From positions 124,001 to 188,000 of the forward strand of contig CAWKBS010000008.1 in the NCBI GenBank assembly GCA_963847985.1: a DNA stretch of 64,000 nucleotides, given 5' to 3'. The translations under genes and the position numbers were made by a program. Of the stretch, positions 1-8,238 are shown piece after piece. The notes under the pieces are model-generated. The model did no database searches, was not told the DNA's origin, and was given only the letters and a program-made list of their open reading frames with translations. Within the stretch, counting starts at the first letter, position 1. The number at the start of each line of letters is the position of its first letter. Source of the DNA: JAIBJN01 sp963847985 (lineage in GTDB: Bacteria > Actinomycetota > Thermoleophilia > Gaiellales > Gaiellaceae).

Positions 1-1
1 G

Positions 2-352
2 AAGCTGGACGCCCACCCGAACGTCAACGTCTGGCTCGTGAACACCGGCTGGACGGGCGGGCCGTACGGCGAGGGCGAGCGGATGCCGATCGCGGCGACC
101 CGCGGGCTCCTGCGCGCCGCCCTCGAGGACGACCTCGAGAACGTCGAGTATCGCGTCGACCCCACGTTCGGGTTCGAGGTACCGGTGCGGGTGCCCGGGG
201 TTCAGTCGCGCCTCCTCGACCCGCGCTCGACGTGGCGCGACCCGGAGGCGTACGACCGCAAGGCGCGAGAGCTTGCGGGGATGTTCCGCGAGAACTTCGA
301 GCGCTTCTCGGACGCCGACGAAGCGGTCCGCCGGGCGGGCCCCCGGCTCTGA
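2..352 (+). CDS. pckA: Phosphoenolpyruvate carboxykinase (ATP), C-terminal part
   Basis: Gluconeogenic enzyme converting oxaloacetate plus ATP to phosphoenolpyruvate. Only the last ~116 residues lie in the window; the frame is open from base 2. The stretch WLVNTGWTGGPYGEGERM is the characteristic C-terminal segment of the ATP-dependent family, followed by the usual helical tail ending at TGA. The 5' part, with the P-loop and metal ligands, is off the left edge, so its integrity cannot be judged. It lies 37 bases upstream of the succinate dehydrogenase flavoprotein gene, on the same strand, so central carbon genes are grouped here. Confidence 0.9.
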   Translation, partial: KLDAHPNVNVWLVNTGWTGGPYGEGERMPIAATRGLLRAALEDDLENVEYRVDPTFGFEVPVRVPGVQSRLLDPRSTWRDPEAYDRKARELAGMFRENFERFSDADEAVRRAGPRL

Positions 353-389
353 CGCGTTCTCCGAGCCGTTTCGTATAGCTTCCCTGGCG

Positions 390-2072
390 GTGGAAGCGAA
401 GCACGACGTCCTCATCGTCGGCGCCGGCTGCGCCGGTATGCGCGCCGCCATCGAGGCATTCGACGCGGGCGCGGACGTGGCCGTCATCTCCAAGATCCAT
501 CCCACCCGGAGCCACTCCGGCGCGGCCGAGGGCGGCATCAACGCCGCGCTCGGGAATGCGTCCGAGGACGACCCCGAGAAGCACGCCTTCGACACGGTCA
601 AGGGCTCCGACTACCTGGGCGACCAGGACGCGATCCAGGCTCTCTGCGACGACGCCCCGGGCGACGTCTACCAGCTCGAGCACTGGGGCGCGGTCTTCTC
701 GCGCACCGAGGACGGGCGGATCGCTCAGCGCCCGTTCGGGGCCGCCGGCGAGCCGCGAACGGCCTACGCGGCCGACATCACCGGCCATGTCCTCGTCCAC
801 GTGCTCTACGAGCAGATGATGAAGCGGGACGTCAGGACGTACGAGGAGTGGTTCGCCTGGAAGCTCGTCGAGGACGAAGGGCGCTGCCAGGGCGTCATCT
901 GCTGGGACCTCCTGAACGGCGGGCTCAAGCTCGTCGGCGCGAAGACGGTGATCCTCTGCACCGGCGGCGCGGGACGGCTCTACACGGGCACGACCAACGC
1001 CTACTCCTGCACCGGGGACGGGATGACGATGGCGCTCCGCCTGGGCGTGCCTCTGAAGGACATGGAGATGATGCAGTTCCACCCGACGACGCTGTCCCCG
1101 TCGGGCGTGCTCATCACCGAGGGTTGCCGCGGCGAGGGTGCCTACCTCCTCAACTCCGAGGGCGAGCGCTTCCTCAAGAACTACGCGCCGAATGCGATGG
1201 AGCTGGCGAGCCGCGACGTCATCTCGCGCGCGGAGCAGATCGAGATCGACGAAGGCCGCGGCGTCGACGGCAACGTCCTCCTCGACCTGCGCCACCTGGG
1301 CGCGGACAAGATCATCGAGCGGCTGCACGGCACGCGCGAGCTCTCGATGGTCTTCGCCGGTGTCGACCCGATCCACGAGCCGATCCCCGTCCGCCCGGGC
1401 TCGCACTACCACATGGGCGGCGTCGACACGGACCTCGCCGGCGAGACCGCGCTCGCGGGGCTGTACGCCGCCGGCGAGTGCGCCTGCGTCTCGGTGCACG
1501 GAGCCAATCGGCTGGGCGGGAACGCGCTCATGGAGACGATCACCTTCGGCCGCCGCGCCGGCCGCGCGTCCGCGGACTGGGCGCGGGACAACACCGTGGT
1601 GGCGCCGCCCGAGTCCGCCCTCGCCGACGCCGAGCGGGAGCTGAAGACGCTGCTCGAACGCACCGACGGCGAGCGCCCGCACGCGATCCGCGACGAGATG
1701 GCCTCGACGATGCACGAGAACTTCGGCGTGTTCCGGCGCGAGGAGCAGATGCGCCTCCAGGGCGAGATCATCGGCGGTCTGCGCGAGCGCTTCGAGCGCG
1801 TCGTCGTCGAGGACAAGGGCGACGTCTTCAACAGCGACCTGACGCAGGCGCTCGAACTCGGTTTCCTGCTCGAGCTGGCCGCGTGCATGGTCGAGACCGG
1901 GATCGCGCGCAAGGAGAGCCGCGGCGCGCACGCGCGCCCGTACGACTATCCCGACCGCGACGACGTCAACTTCATGCAGCACACGCTGGTGACGTGGGCG
2001 AACGGCGGGCCGCGCCTGGCGTGGGCGCCCGTACGGGTGACGAAGTGGGAACCACAGGAGCGGAAGTACTAG
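390..2072 (+). CDS. sdhA: Succinate dehydrogenase/fumarate reductase flavoprotein subunit
   Basis: FAD-bearing subunit that oxidises succinate to fumarate, about 560 aa. The N-terminus carries the dinucleotide-binding GxGxxG (GAGCAG, residues 11-16) and HSGAAEGG, whose His (about H42) matches the covalent FAD-attachment histidine. HPTTLSPSG, ELASRDV and HGANRLGGN are typical family blocks. The GTG at 390 is chosen because it places the FAD motif at the expected distance from the N-terminus; the frame is open back to 273, and no strong ribosome site marks the start. A lipoprotein gene follows three bases later, then the Fe-S and CCG subunits. No membrane cytochrome b subunit is in the window, consistent with a class E-like complex (inference). 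Confidence 0.93.
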   Translation: MEAKHDVLIVGAGCAGMRAAIEAFDAGADVAVISKIHPTRSHSGAAEGGINAALGNASEDDPEKHAFDTVKGSDYLGDQDAIQALCDDAPGDVYQLEHWGAVFSRTEDGRIAQRPFGAAGEPRTAYAADITGHVLVHVLYEQMMKRDVRTYEEWFAWKLVEDEGRCQGVICWDLLNGGLKLVGAKTVILCTGGAGRLYTGTTNAYSCTGDGMTMALRLGVPLKDMEMMQFHPTTLSPSGVLITEGCRGEGAYLLNSEGERFLKNYAPNAMELASRDVISRAEQIEIDEGRGVDGNVLLDLRHLGADKIIERLHGTRELSMVFAGVDPIHEPIPVRPGSHYHMGGVDTDLAGETALAGLYAAGECACVSVHGANRLGGNALMETITFGRRAGRASADWARDNTVVAPPESALADAERELKTLLERTDGERPHAIRDEMASTMHENFGVFRREEQMRLQGEIIGGLRERFERVVVEDKGDVFNSDLTQALELGFLLELAACMVETGIARKESRGAHARPYDYPDRDDVNFMQHTLVTWANGGPRLAWAPVRVTKWEPQERKY

Positions 2073-2075
2073 TCG

Positions 2076-3020
2076 ATGCGGCAGCGGGGGCTCGTGATCG
2101 TTCTGCTGGCGGCGCTCGCGCTCGTGGCGACGGCCTGCTCGGGCGACGACGAGTCGCCGCCCGCCGCAGCGACCGGGGAGACCTCTCCCGGCGCGACGTC
2201 GACGGAGTCGGCGCCCCCGGCCTCGACGGGCGCGGTCGAGCAACCTCCGGATACGTCGACGGCCCCGCCCGGCGGCCCGACCGCGGACCCGGCGCTGATC
2301 GCGGACGCCGCCGGCAGGACTGTCGCCGCGGAGAGCGCGAAGATCGCCACCACCGTGCGCGTCGTCCGCCCGGGCGTCGGCCAGGATCGGTTTCGAGGCG
2401 TCGGGGCGTTCGACTTCGCCGGCGGGAAGGGTGAGATGACCCTCGAGCTCGTCGAGGGCGAGGGCGCGCCCGGCGCGAAGACGAAGGCGGTCTTCGCCGA
2501 CTCCGCCGTCTACTACCAGCTTCCGCCCGGCACGCTCGGCGGGGGCGCCCGCTGGGTTCGGCTCGATCTGGAGAACATCGGCGCCACTTCCGGGGTCGAC
2601 CTGGGGCCGATCGTCCAGGGAAGTCAGGCCGACCCCTCCCAGTACCTGCTGTGGCTGCGTGCTCTCGGCCCGGGCGTGACCAAGATCGGCGAGGAGGACG
2701 TGCGGGGCGTGCCCACCTCGCGCTACCGCGCGGCCGTCGACCTGAACCAGCTCGAGCACCAGGCCCCACCCGGCAAGGAGGCGGAGTGGGCCGCATACGT
2801 CCAGACGCTGCGTGACCGGATCGGCCTCGAGTTCATCCCGGTCGAGGTCTGGGTCGACGACGACGGGCTCATCCGGCGGCTCTACCACGAGTACGGTTTC
2901 GCGGCGGATGGCCTCAGGTCGACGGTGACCACCGAGCTCTTCGACTTCGGGGTCGACGTGAACGCGCAGGCGCCGCCGCCCGCGCAGGTGACCGCCATCG
3001 ATGATTTGATCAGGCCGTAG
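2076..3020 (+). CDS. LppX/LprG-like lipoprotein inside the sdh operon
   Basis: A 314-aa predicted lipoprotein. The signal peptide ends in a lipobox (LVATAC) with the lipidated Cys at 21, then a Ser/Thr/Pro/Gly-rich linker to about residue 65. The remainder (AESAKIATTVRV... to VEVWVDDDGLIRRL) has the alternating pattern of the LppX/LprAFG fold that mycobacteria use to carry lipids. It starts 3 bases after the sdhA stop and ends 13 bases before sdhB, so it is probably co-transcribed with them. Whether it helps the dehydrogenase or is merely inserted there is unknown. Family assignment is by eye. Confidence 0.75.
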   Translation: MRQRGLVIVLLAALALVATACSGDDESPPAAATGETSPGATSTESAPPASTGAVEQPPDTSTAPPGGPTADPALIADAAGRTVAAESAKIATTVRVVRPGVGQDRFRGVGAFDFAGGKGEMTLELVEGEGAPGAKTKAVFADSAVYYQLPPGTLGGGARWVRLDLENIGATSGVDLGPIVQGSQADPSQYLLWLRALGPGVTKIGEEDVRGVPTSRYRAAVDLNQLEHQAPPGKEAEWAAYVQTLRDRIGLEFIPVEVWVDDDGLIRRLYHEYGFAADGLRSTVTTELFDFGVDVNAQAPPPAQVTAIDDLIRP

Positions 3021-3033
3021 CGGAAGGAGCCAG

Positions 3034-4059
3034 GTGGACGTCGCGCTGAAGATCTGGAGGTTCGACCCCGAGTCGGGCGAGCGCGTGCTCCGCGACTACG
3101 AGGTGGAGGCGCCCGAGTGGGCCTGCCTGCTCGACGTCCTCGACATCGTCAAGGACCAGGTCGACGGCTCGCTGGCGTACCGGAAGAGCTGCCGGATGAT
3201 GATCTGCGGCTCCTGCGGAATGCGCATGGACGGGCGCGCCGTGCTGGCCTGCAAGGAGCGCATGAAGCCGATCGTCGACCGCGGGCATGTCCCCGTGATC
3301 TCGGCGATGGGGAACATGCCGGTCCTCAAGGACCTCGTCGTCGACATGACGCCGTTCTGGACGAAGGTCAAGAACATGAAGCCGTGGGTCGAGACGGGCT
3401 ACCAGGACGTGCCCGAGCGGGAGTTCCTCGTCTCGCCGGAGGAGATGGCGCCGATTCAGAAGGAAGCGCTCTGCATCATGTGCGGCTGCTGCGTCTCCGA
3501 GTGCAACTCGATGGAGTCCGACCCCGAGTTCTTCGGCCCCGCGGCCCTCGCCAAGGGCTTCCGCTTCGTCGGCGACCCGCGCGACCAGTCCGCGGTCGAG
3601 CGGCTCGAGCACTACAACGACGAGCACGGAATCTGGGACTGCACCCGCTGCTACTTCTGCAACGAGCGCTGTCCGAAGGGGGTCGATCCGCGCGACGCGA
3701 TCGCCAAGCTCGGCGCCGAGTCGATCCGGCTGAACATCGACCAGGACATGGGCGCGAAGCACGCGCTCTGGTTCGTCCACTCGGCGAAGTCGACCGGCTG
3801 GCTCCGCGAGACCGAGCTCGTGCCGAAGACCCAGGGCATCATCGGGGCGCTCAAGGAGACCAAGTTCGCGGTCAACCTCTTCAAGAAGGGGAAGGTGCCG
3901 TTGATCCCGCACGTGGCCGAGGGCGTTCAGGAGGCGCGGGCGCTCTTCGAGGTCGTGAAGGCCCAGGGCCGCGACGGCGCGGCCGGCATCGTCCAGGGGG
4001 AGCGCGCCCTCGCCCGGCTCGAGCACGGCGGCGAGATCCCTCCGGAGGCGGCGGAGTGA
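3034..4059 (+). CDS. sdhB: Succinate dehydrogenase/fumarate reductase iron-sulfur subunit
   Basis: Electron-transfer subunit of 341 aa. The N-terminal plant-type ferredoxin domain has C53, C58, C61 and C73 for a 2Fe-2S centre. A C-terminal ferredoxin domain follows, with CIMCGCC at 147-153, C157, and a second set in CTRCYFCNERCPKG. The GTG start at 3034 follows a GGAAGGAGCC ribosome site. The protein is longer than the usual ~240-aa SdhB, with a ~90-residue tail after the last cluster. Its TGA overlaps the GTG of the next gene (GTGA), indicating translational coupling to the CCG subunit. Confidence 0.92.
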   Translation: MDVALKIWRFDPESGERVLRDYEVEAPEWACLLDVLDIVKDQVDGSLAYRKSCRMMICGSCGMRMDGRAVLACKERMKPIVDRGHVPVISAMGNMPVLKDLVVDMTPFWTKVKNMKPWVETGYQDVPEREFLVSPEEMAPIQKEALCIMCGCCVSECNSMESDPEFFGPAALAKGFRFVGDPRDQSAVERLEHYNDEHGIWDCTRCYFCNERCPKGVDPRDAIAKLGAESIRLNIDQDMGAKHALWFVHSAKSTGWLRETELVPKTQGIIGALKETKFAVNLFKKGKVPLIPHVAEGVQEARALFEVVKAQGRDGAAGIVQGERALARLEHGGEIPPEAAE

Positions 4060-4940
4060 AGGTCGCCTACTACAAGGGCTGCCTCGCCTCGCTCTCCGCG
4101 AAGGAGCTCGACATCTCCACGCAGGCGCTCGTCCCCAAGCTCGGGATCGAGCTGGAGGAGCTGAAGGCGGTGACCTGCTGCGGCGCCGGCGACATCCACG
4201 AGGCCGAGCCGGACTACTACCTCCACCTGAACGCGCGCATCCTCGCCTACGCCGAGGCGACGGGCTGCGACACGCTGATGACGATCTGCAACGTCTGCAC
4301 GCTCAACCTGCGCCAGGCGAACCACTCGCTCCAGAACGACGCGGCGCTCATGGCGCGGGTGAGCGAGAACCTGGAGAAGGTGGGCGCGCCGCCGTACTCC
4401 GGCGGCGTCGAGGTCAAGCACCTGCTCTGGATGATCAGCGAGGGCGACGGCTACGAGAAGCTCAAGGGCATCGCGCACAAGGGCCTCAAGGGCCTGAAGG
4501 TGGCGCCGTTCTACGGCTGCCAGATCCTGCGGCCGTCCAAGCTCCTCGGCGTCGACGACCCCGACCGCCCGCACACGCTCGAGGCGATCATCGAGGCCTG
4601 CGGCGGCGTGGCGATCGACTACCCGGCGAAGATCAAGTGCTGCGGCTTCCCGATCATCCAGGCGCGCGAGGAGACCGCCCTCGGCGAGCTCGTCCAGCCG
4701 ATCCGCCAGTCGATCGAGGCCGGCGCCGACGCGATGGTGACGCCGTGCCCGCTCTGCCACCTCTCACTGGACGCCTGGCAGTCGAAGCTCGAGGCCCAGA
4801 CCGGCGAGACCTTCCAGATGCCGATCCTGCACCTCTCCCAGCTCGTCGGCGTGGCCGCCGGCCTGGAGGACTCGGAGCTGAAGTTCAAGCGCCACGTCGT
4901 CTCCGTCGAGCCGGTCCTGGAGAAGCTGCAGGCGCCGTAG
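4056..4940 (+). CDS. HdrB-like CCG-domain subunit (SdhE-type) of the dehydrogenase
   Basis: A 294-aa protein with two cysteine-rich CCG domains: first VTCCGAG with ICNVC (about residues 36-75), second KCCGFP with CPLC (about 189-235). This is the heterodisulfide-reductase subunit B family, also found as the SdhE/SdhC-like subunit of class E succinate:quinone reductases, where it replaces the cytochrome b anchor. The GTG start overlaps the sdhB stop by four bases, so it is almost certainly the third catalytic-complex gene. No transmembrane helix is evident. Whether its electron acceptor is quinone or a thiol is not decidable from sequence. Confidence 0.88.
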   Translation: MKVAYYKGCLASLSAKELDISTQALVPKLGIELEELKAVTCCGAGDIHEAEPDYYLHLNARILAYAEATGCDTLMTICNVCTLNLRQANHSLQNDAALMARVSENLEKVGAPPYSGGVEVKHLLWMISEGDGYEKLKGIAHKGLKGLKVAPFYGCQILRPSKLLGVDDPDRPHTLEAIIEACGGVAIDYPAKIKCCGFPIIQAREETALGELVQPIRQSIEAGADAMVTPCPLCHLSLDAWQSKLEAQTGETFQMPILHLSQLVGVAAGLEDSELKFKRHVVSVEPVLEKLQAP

Positions 4941-4941
4941 C

Positions 4942-5094
4942 GTGGCCAGGCGTTTCCTGACGTTCGCGATTCTGGCCGCCGGAGCCGCCGCCGTCCTGGC
5001 CTCCCGGCGCCGAGGAGCGGTCGATCACACCTCCCAGAACGGCGGCTCGCGCCGGCAGGCCGCACAGCTCCGGCGCGAGCTCGAGCGGCAGTAG
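4942..5094 (+). CDS. Small single-pass membrane protein
   Basis: A 50-aa reading frame starting at GTG one base after the CCG-subunit stop: MARRFL, one hydrophobic segment (about residues 6-21, Ala/Leu-rich), then a basic, polar tail ending in RRELERQ. Its TAG shares a G with the GTG start of the metallophosphoesterase (TAGTG), so the two are probably coupled. Nothing identifies a family. Supporting points are the tight spacing on both sides, the membrane segment and GC-rich third positions. It could be an accessory anchor for the SDH or phosphoesterase (inference). Confidence 0.5.
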   Translation: MARRFLTFAILAAGAAAVLASRRRGAVDHTSQNGGSRRQAAQLRRELERQ

Positions 5095-5906
5095 TGCTCT
5101 GGCTCCTTGGGGCCGTCGCCGTCGTCGCGGCGGCCGGGCTCGCCTGGGCGCTCTTCGAGGCGCAGTGGGTCGAGTACCTGGAGCGCGACGCGCCCGTGCC
5201 GGGTCTCCCGCCGGAGCTCGACGGCTTCCGCATCCTCCACATCTCGGACTTCCACCTCGGCACCGTCTCGCTGAACGGCCGGTCACTCCGGAAGGCCGTG
5301 GACTGGGCGGCGCCGCAGGAGCTCGACCTCGTCGCCGTCACGGGCGACCTCGTCAGCCGGCAGCGCGGCGTTTCGACGCTGGCGCGCGAGCTCGGCAGGC
5401 TCCACCCGCGTCACGGGACGTACGCGGTGCTCGGGAACCACGACGTCGCCTCGACCCGGGATCCCTTCAGCCGTCCGGCCGACCTCAGCCAGGTAGAGGC
5501 TGCGGTCCTCCTCGAGCACGAGTCCGTGGTCGTCGAGCACGCAGGCCTCCGCGTGCAAGTGGCCGGCGGCGACCCGCGCCGGCACCGCAAGCCGCACGGG
5601 CACCTGGCCGCTCCCGACGCGGACCTTCGTATCCTGCTCGTGCACTTCCCGGACGAGGTGCAGACGCTCACGCCGGGCGCGTTTCAGCTCATCCTCGCCG
5701 GCCACCTGCACGCCGGCCAGATCTGCATCCCGACCCCGGGCGGCAAGGTGCGACTCGAGCACCTGCGAGCGCCGTACTGGGAGGGTGTCTTCGAGCTGCC
5801 GCAAGGAACGCTCCACGTCTCCCGCGGCCTCGGCACGAGCTTCGTCCCCTTCCGTCTCCTGGCTCGGCCCGAAGCGACGATCCTCACGCTGAGACCGGCG
5901 GAGTAG
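5094..5906 (+). CDS. Membrane-anchored calcineurin-like metallophosphoesterase
   Basis: A 270-aa hydrolase with an N-terminal membrane anchor (residues 2-20) and all the dimetal phosphoesterase motifs: D52-x-H54 (SDFHLG), G84-D85, G-N115-H116-D117, H184, and GHLHAGQ around H204/H206. This is the YkuE-like group of predicted phosphohydrolases; substrate unknown. The GTG start overlaps the stop of the small membrane protein upstream. The catalytic domain would face outside the membrane if the anchor is uncleaved. A separate acyltransferase-like gene follows after 13 bases. Confidence 0.88.
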   Translation: MLWLLGAVAVVAAAGLAWALFEAQWVEYLERDAPVPGLPPELDGFRILHISDFHLGTVSLNGRSLRKAVDWAAPQELDLVAVTGDLVSRQRGVSTLARELGRLHPRHGTYAVLGNHDVASTRDPFSRPADLSQVEAAVLLEHESVVVEHAGLRVQVAGGDPRRHRKPHGHLAAPDADLRILLVHFPDEVQTLTPGAFQLILAGHLHAGQICIPTPGGKVRLEHLRAPYWEGVFELPQGTLHVSRGLGTSFVPFRLLARPEATILTLRPAE

Positions 5907-5919
5907 ACTCGGCTCGGGA

Positions 5920-6537
5920 ATGGCCTACCGCCTCTCGCCGGTGACGCGGGCGTCGCTCGAGGACGCCCCCGGCGTCTGCGTGGGCTGCGTGTTCTGGCAG
6001 TCCCGCGGGGGCAGGCCGACGGCGAAAGACCGCTGGGCCGAGCGGGTGGAAGAAGACTGGGGCGCCTGGGGCACCCTCTACCACGCCGAGGGCGAGCGCC
6101 TCGTCGGCTTCGTCCAGTACGGGCCGTCGGGCCAGTTCCCGCGCGGGAGCGAGCTCCCGGCGGGCCCGCCTTCGGCCGACGCGGTGCTCGTCACCTGCGC
6201 CTACCTGGTCGACCTTTCGTCGCCCTGGGTGCTGCAGAGCCTCTTCCTCGCGGCGATCGGTGAGGCTCGCGACCGCGGCGTGAAGGCGATCGAGACGTTC
6301 GGCTACCGCTATCCGGAGGGCGAGACGAGCTACGAGCGCGTGCTCGTCCACCGCACGGTGTTCCCGGCGGACTTCCTGGCCGACTTCGGCTTCTACCCGG
6401 TCCGGTGGGAAGGCGATGTCTGCCTCGCGCGCCTCGAGCTCGCCGGTCTCGTGCCGGTCGAGGACGGCCCCAGCGCCCGCGCCTGGCGCAAGGTCAAGGA
6501 GGCGTTCACGCCGGCGCCGGTGCCGCAGCGGCCGTAG
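5920..6537 (+). CDS. GNAT-like acetyltransferase family protein
   Basis: A 205-aa soluble protein. It starts at the ATG of MAYRLSPVTR and has the layout of a GNAT fold: an N-terminal strand and helix, LVGFVQYG as central strand, ADAVLVTCAYLVDLSSPWVLQSLFLAAIGEARDRG in the acyl-CoA-binding position, and a C-terminal FYPVRWEGDVCLARLEL. The canonical R/QxxGxG/A loop is not clear, so activity is uncertain. It follows the phosphoesterase on the same strand. Substrate unknown. Confidence 0.6.
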   Translation: MAYRLSPVTRASLEDAPGVCVGCVFWQSRGGRPTAKDRWAERVEEDWGAWGTLYHAEGERLVGFVQYGPSGQFPRGSELPAGPPSADAVLVTCAYLVDLSSPWVLQSLFLAAIGEARDRGVKAIETFGYRYPEGETSYERVLVHRTVFPADFLADFGFYPVRWEGDVCLARLELAGLVPVEDGPSARAWRKVKEAFTPAPVPQRP

Positions 6538-6592
6538 ACAAGGCGCAATCGGCCGTCTTGCACGTGGCGTCGCGCGGCTCGACGATTACTCG

Positions 6593-6739
6593 GTGTGGTT
6601 CCGTCGGCCTGCCGCCGAGCCTCCGTTCGACGCCGAGGACGTCAGATCTATCATGTGGTTGCTGGCCGACATTCGAACCGAGCTCATTGCGATCCACCTT
6701 CTCCTGGAGGACGACGACGGTGGCGAAGAGAACTCCTGA
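6593..6739 (+). CDS. Small hypothetical protein, overlapping the next gene
   Basis: A 48-aa frame from GTG 6593, or 28 aa from ATG 6653. The C-terminal MWLLADIRTELIAIHLLLEDDD looks like a single amphipathic helix with an acidic end. It overlaps the next small frame by 20 bases. No family recognised. The helical register and the overlap with another small helical frame suggest a real gene pair, but the evidence is thin. Confidence 0.4.
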   Translation: MWFRRPAAEPPFDAEDVRSIMWLLADIRTELIAIHLLLEDDDGGEENS

Positions 6740-6884
6740 AGAACAAGCCGCGTTCGACGAGCGAACGCGGTTGATCTGGGAGCACATCGCCAAGCTCGAC
6801 CGCAAGATCGCAGCGCAGAAGGACGCGCAGGAGCGCCATCGTCAGCGGCTCCGCCGTCTGTCGTTCGGCCTCCTCGGCCGCTAG
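6720..6884 (+). CDS. Small charged helical protein
   Basis: A 54-aa frame from GTG 6720: MAKRTPEEQAAFDERTRLIW followed by a Lys/Arg/Gln-rich coiled segment (DRKIAAQKDAQERHRQRLRRL). It starts inside the preceding small frame and ends in CTAG, the same four bases that encode the stop of the convergent deaminase gene. A regular heptad-like pattern and high charge suggest a coiled coil, perhaps pairing with the product of the overlapping gene (inference). No family recognised. Confidence 0.45.
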   Translation: MAKRTPEEQAAFDERTRLIWEHIAKLDRKIAAQKDAQERHRQRLRRLSFGLLGR

Positions 6885-7738
6885 TCCACGACGGTGAAGA
6901 GCGTGAGCTGCATGCCGTCCGGCGCGCGCACGCGCGCGTTCAGGTCGCCCCAGGGCGTCTCCGTCGCCGGGGCCACCAGCTCGGCGCCGGCCCGCGCAAG
7001 CTCCGCCGCCGTCCGCGCCGAGTCCTCGACCTCCAGCGCGAGGCGAACGGGCCCGGCGACCCGCCTCCCGACCTCGACGCGGTCGATCAGCTCGGCCTGA
7101 TCCTCCGAGAGGAGCTCCAGCGTGGCCCGGCCGGCTTCCAGGATCGTGCCGCTCCCCTCCGGCTCGTCCCAGGACATCCGCACCGGCAGGCCGAGCGTGT
7201 CGCGGTAGAACGCGACCGCCTGCTCGTAGTCGTCGAGCGTCAGAGCGACGCGCAGCTCCCGCACCGGGTTCGGGCCGACGGTCTCGGCGGCGGCGAAGCG
7301 CTCGAACGGCTCGGCCGCGCCGGGCGTGGCCACGTGCTCGACCGGGAGCGGCCCGGCGGTGCGCAGGAGCTCCTGCATCTCGGCGGCGACGCCTCCGAGC
7401 TCGAACCCGGCGGCCGCAGCGATCTCCTTCGGTGCCGCGTAGACGATCCGCTCGACGCCGACGAGCCCCGCCGCCGCCTGGCACAGCGGACACGGCTCGC
7501 AGCTCGAGACCAGCGTGGCACCCGTGAGGTCGGCGCCTCGTGCGTTGCGGATCGCCGCGACCTCGGCGTGCGCGGTCGGGTCGCAGTCCCTGAGGGACGT
7601 GTTGACGCCGGTCGCGAGCACCTCGCCGTCGCGCTCGAGGAGCGCCCCGAAGGGGCCCTGGCCCGCTTCGGCGTTCTCCCGTGCCAGGCGGACGGCCTCC
7701 TCCAGCAGCTCGCCGGTCGTGCGCGCCACGGCGGACAA
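6881..7738 (-). CDS. Cytidine/guanine deaminase-like domain fused to a VOC (glyoxalase) domain
   Basis: A 285-aa two-domain protein. Residues 5-125 form a zinc deaminase of the guanine/CMP-deaminase type: H57-A-E59 and P-C83-P-L-C86 provide the zinc ligands and proton shuttle, and GPFGALL resembles the guanine deaminase substrate region. Residues about 160-285 form a VOC/glyoxalase domain (ELRVALTLDDYEQAVAFYRD... GDLNARVRAPDGMQLTLF). The linker is short (about 140-158). The domains are continuous in one frame with no sign of a sequencing join. Deamination of a base or nucleoside is expected. The VOC half looks like the metal-poor, binding-only or resistance type. Convergent with the small gene at 6884. 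Confidence 0.85.
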   Translation of the reverse strand: MSAVARTTGELLEEAVRLARENAEAGQGPFGALLERDGEVLATGVNTSLRDCDPTAHAEVAAIRNARGADLTGATLVSSCEPCPLCQAAAGLVGVERIVYAAPKEIAAAAGFELGGVAAEMQELLRTAGPLPVEHVATPGAAEPFERFAAAETVGPNPVRELRVALTLDDYEQAVAFYRDTLGLPVRMSWDEPEGSGTILEAGRATLELLSEDQAELIDRVEVGRRVAGPVRLALEVEDSARTAAELARAGAELVAPATETPWGDLNARVRAPDGMQLTLFTVVD

Positions 7739-7775
7739 GGTACCCTACGACGAGGCGACCCCAGGGAGGTAGGCC

Positions 7776-8231
7776 ATGGTGCCGACGACACGGGAGCGGA
7801 CGGACGAGCTGCAGGCGCTGGAGGAGCTCTGGGCGGCGCCGGCGCTCGGGGAGCGCGTCGAGCGGCGCGCGTGGCCTTCGCGGGTTCCACGGGTTCCCGG
7901 AGCCCTGGTCGCGGGTGCCTGGCTCGCCTTCTACTTCTTCGTCCTGCCCTTCACGCCCGACCCAGAGCCGGGCATGTCCAACCCGGTCTGGGGCACGGCG
8001 CTCGTCTGGACGATGCTCGGCATCGTCCTCGCAGCGGCCGCGCTCGGCCCGCTGTTCGCGAGGGTGGGTTTCGGCCTCGCGGTGGCCGGAGGGGTGCTGC
8101 TGAGCGCGATCGCGGTCGCATGCACCGCGACCGACCACCACATGGGCAACTGGTGGCTGGGCGAGCTGGCGGCGGCCGCCGTGCTCACCGGCCTCGCCGC
8201 GGTCGGCCTGGCCCAGCGGCTACGGCGCTAG
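7776..8231 (+). CDS. Membrane protein, four predicted helices
   Basis: A 151-aa hypothetical membrane protein. A 40-residue charged cytoplasmic N-terminus is followed by hydrophobic segments at about 44-60 (LVAGAWLAFYFFVLPF), 73-92 (GTALVWTMLGIVLAAAALG), 97-115 and 128-146. The loop CTATDHHMGNWW carries two His residues. The ATG has a GGGAGG ribosome site upstream, and the gene is divergent from the deaminase-VOC gene by 37 bases, so the two promoters are close. Family not recognised. Confidence 0.6.
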   Translation: MVPTTRERTDELQALEELWAAPALGERVERRAWPSRVPRVPGALVAGAWLAFYFFVLPFTPDPEPGMSNPVWGTALVWTMLGIVLAAAALGPLFARVGFGLAVAGGVLLSAIAVACTATDHHMGNWWLGELAAAAVLTGLAAVGLAQRLRR

Positions 8232-8238
8232 CCAGCGT

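Noticed and set aside
24..2888. Very long open frame on the minus strand across the sdh genes
   Set aside because: It mirrors the codon bias of sdhA and the lipoprotein (GC-rich third positions leave the opposite strand open); its translation is Arg/Ala/Gly-rich with no recognisable domain.
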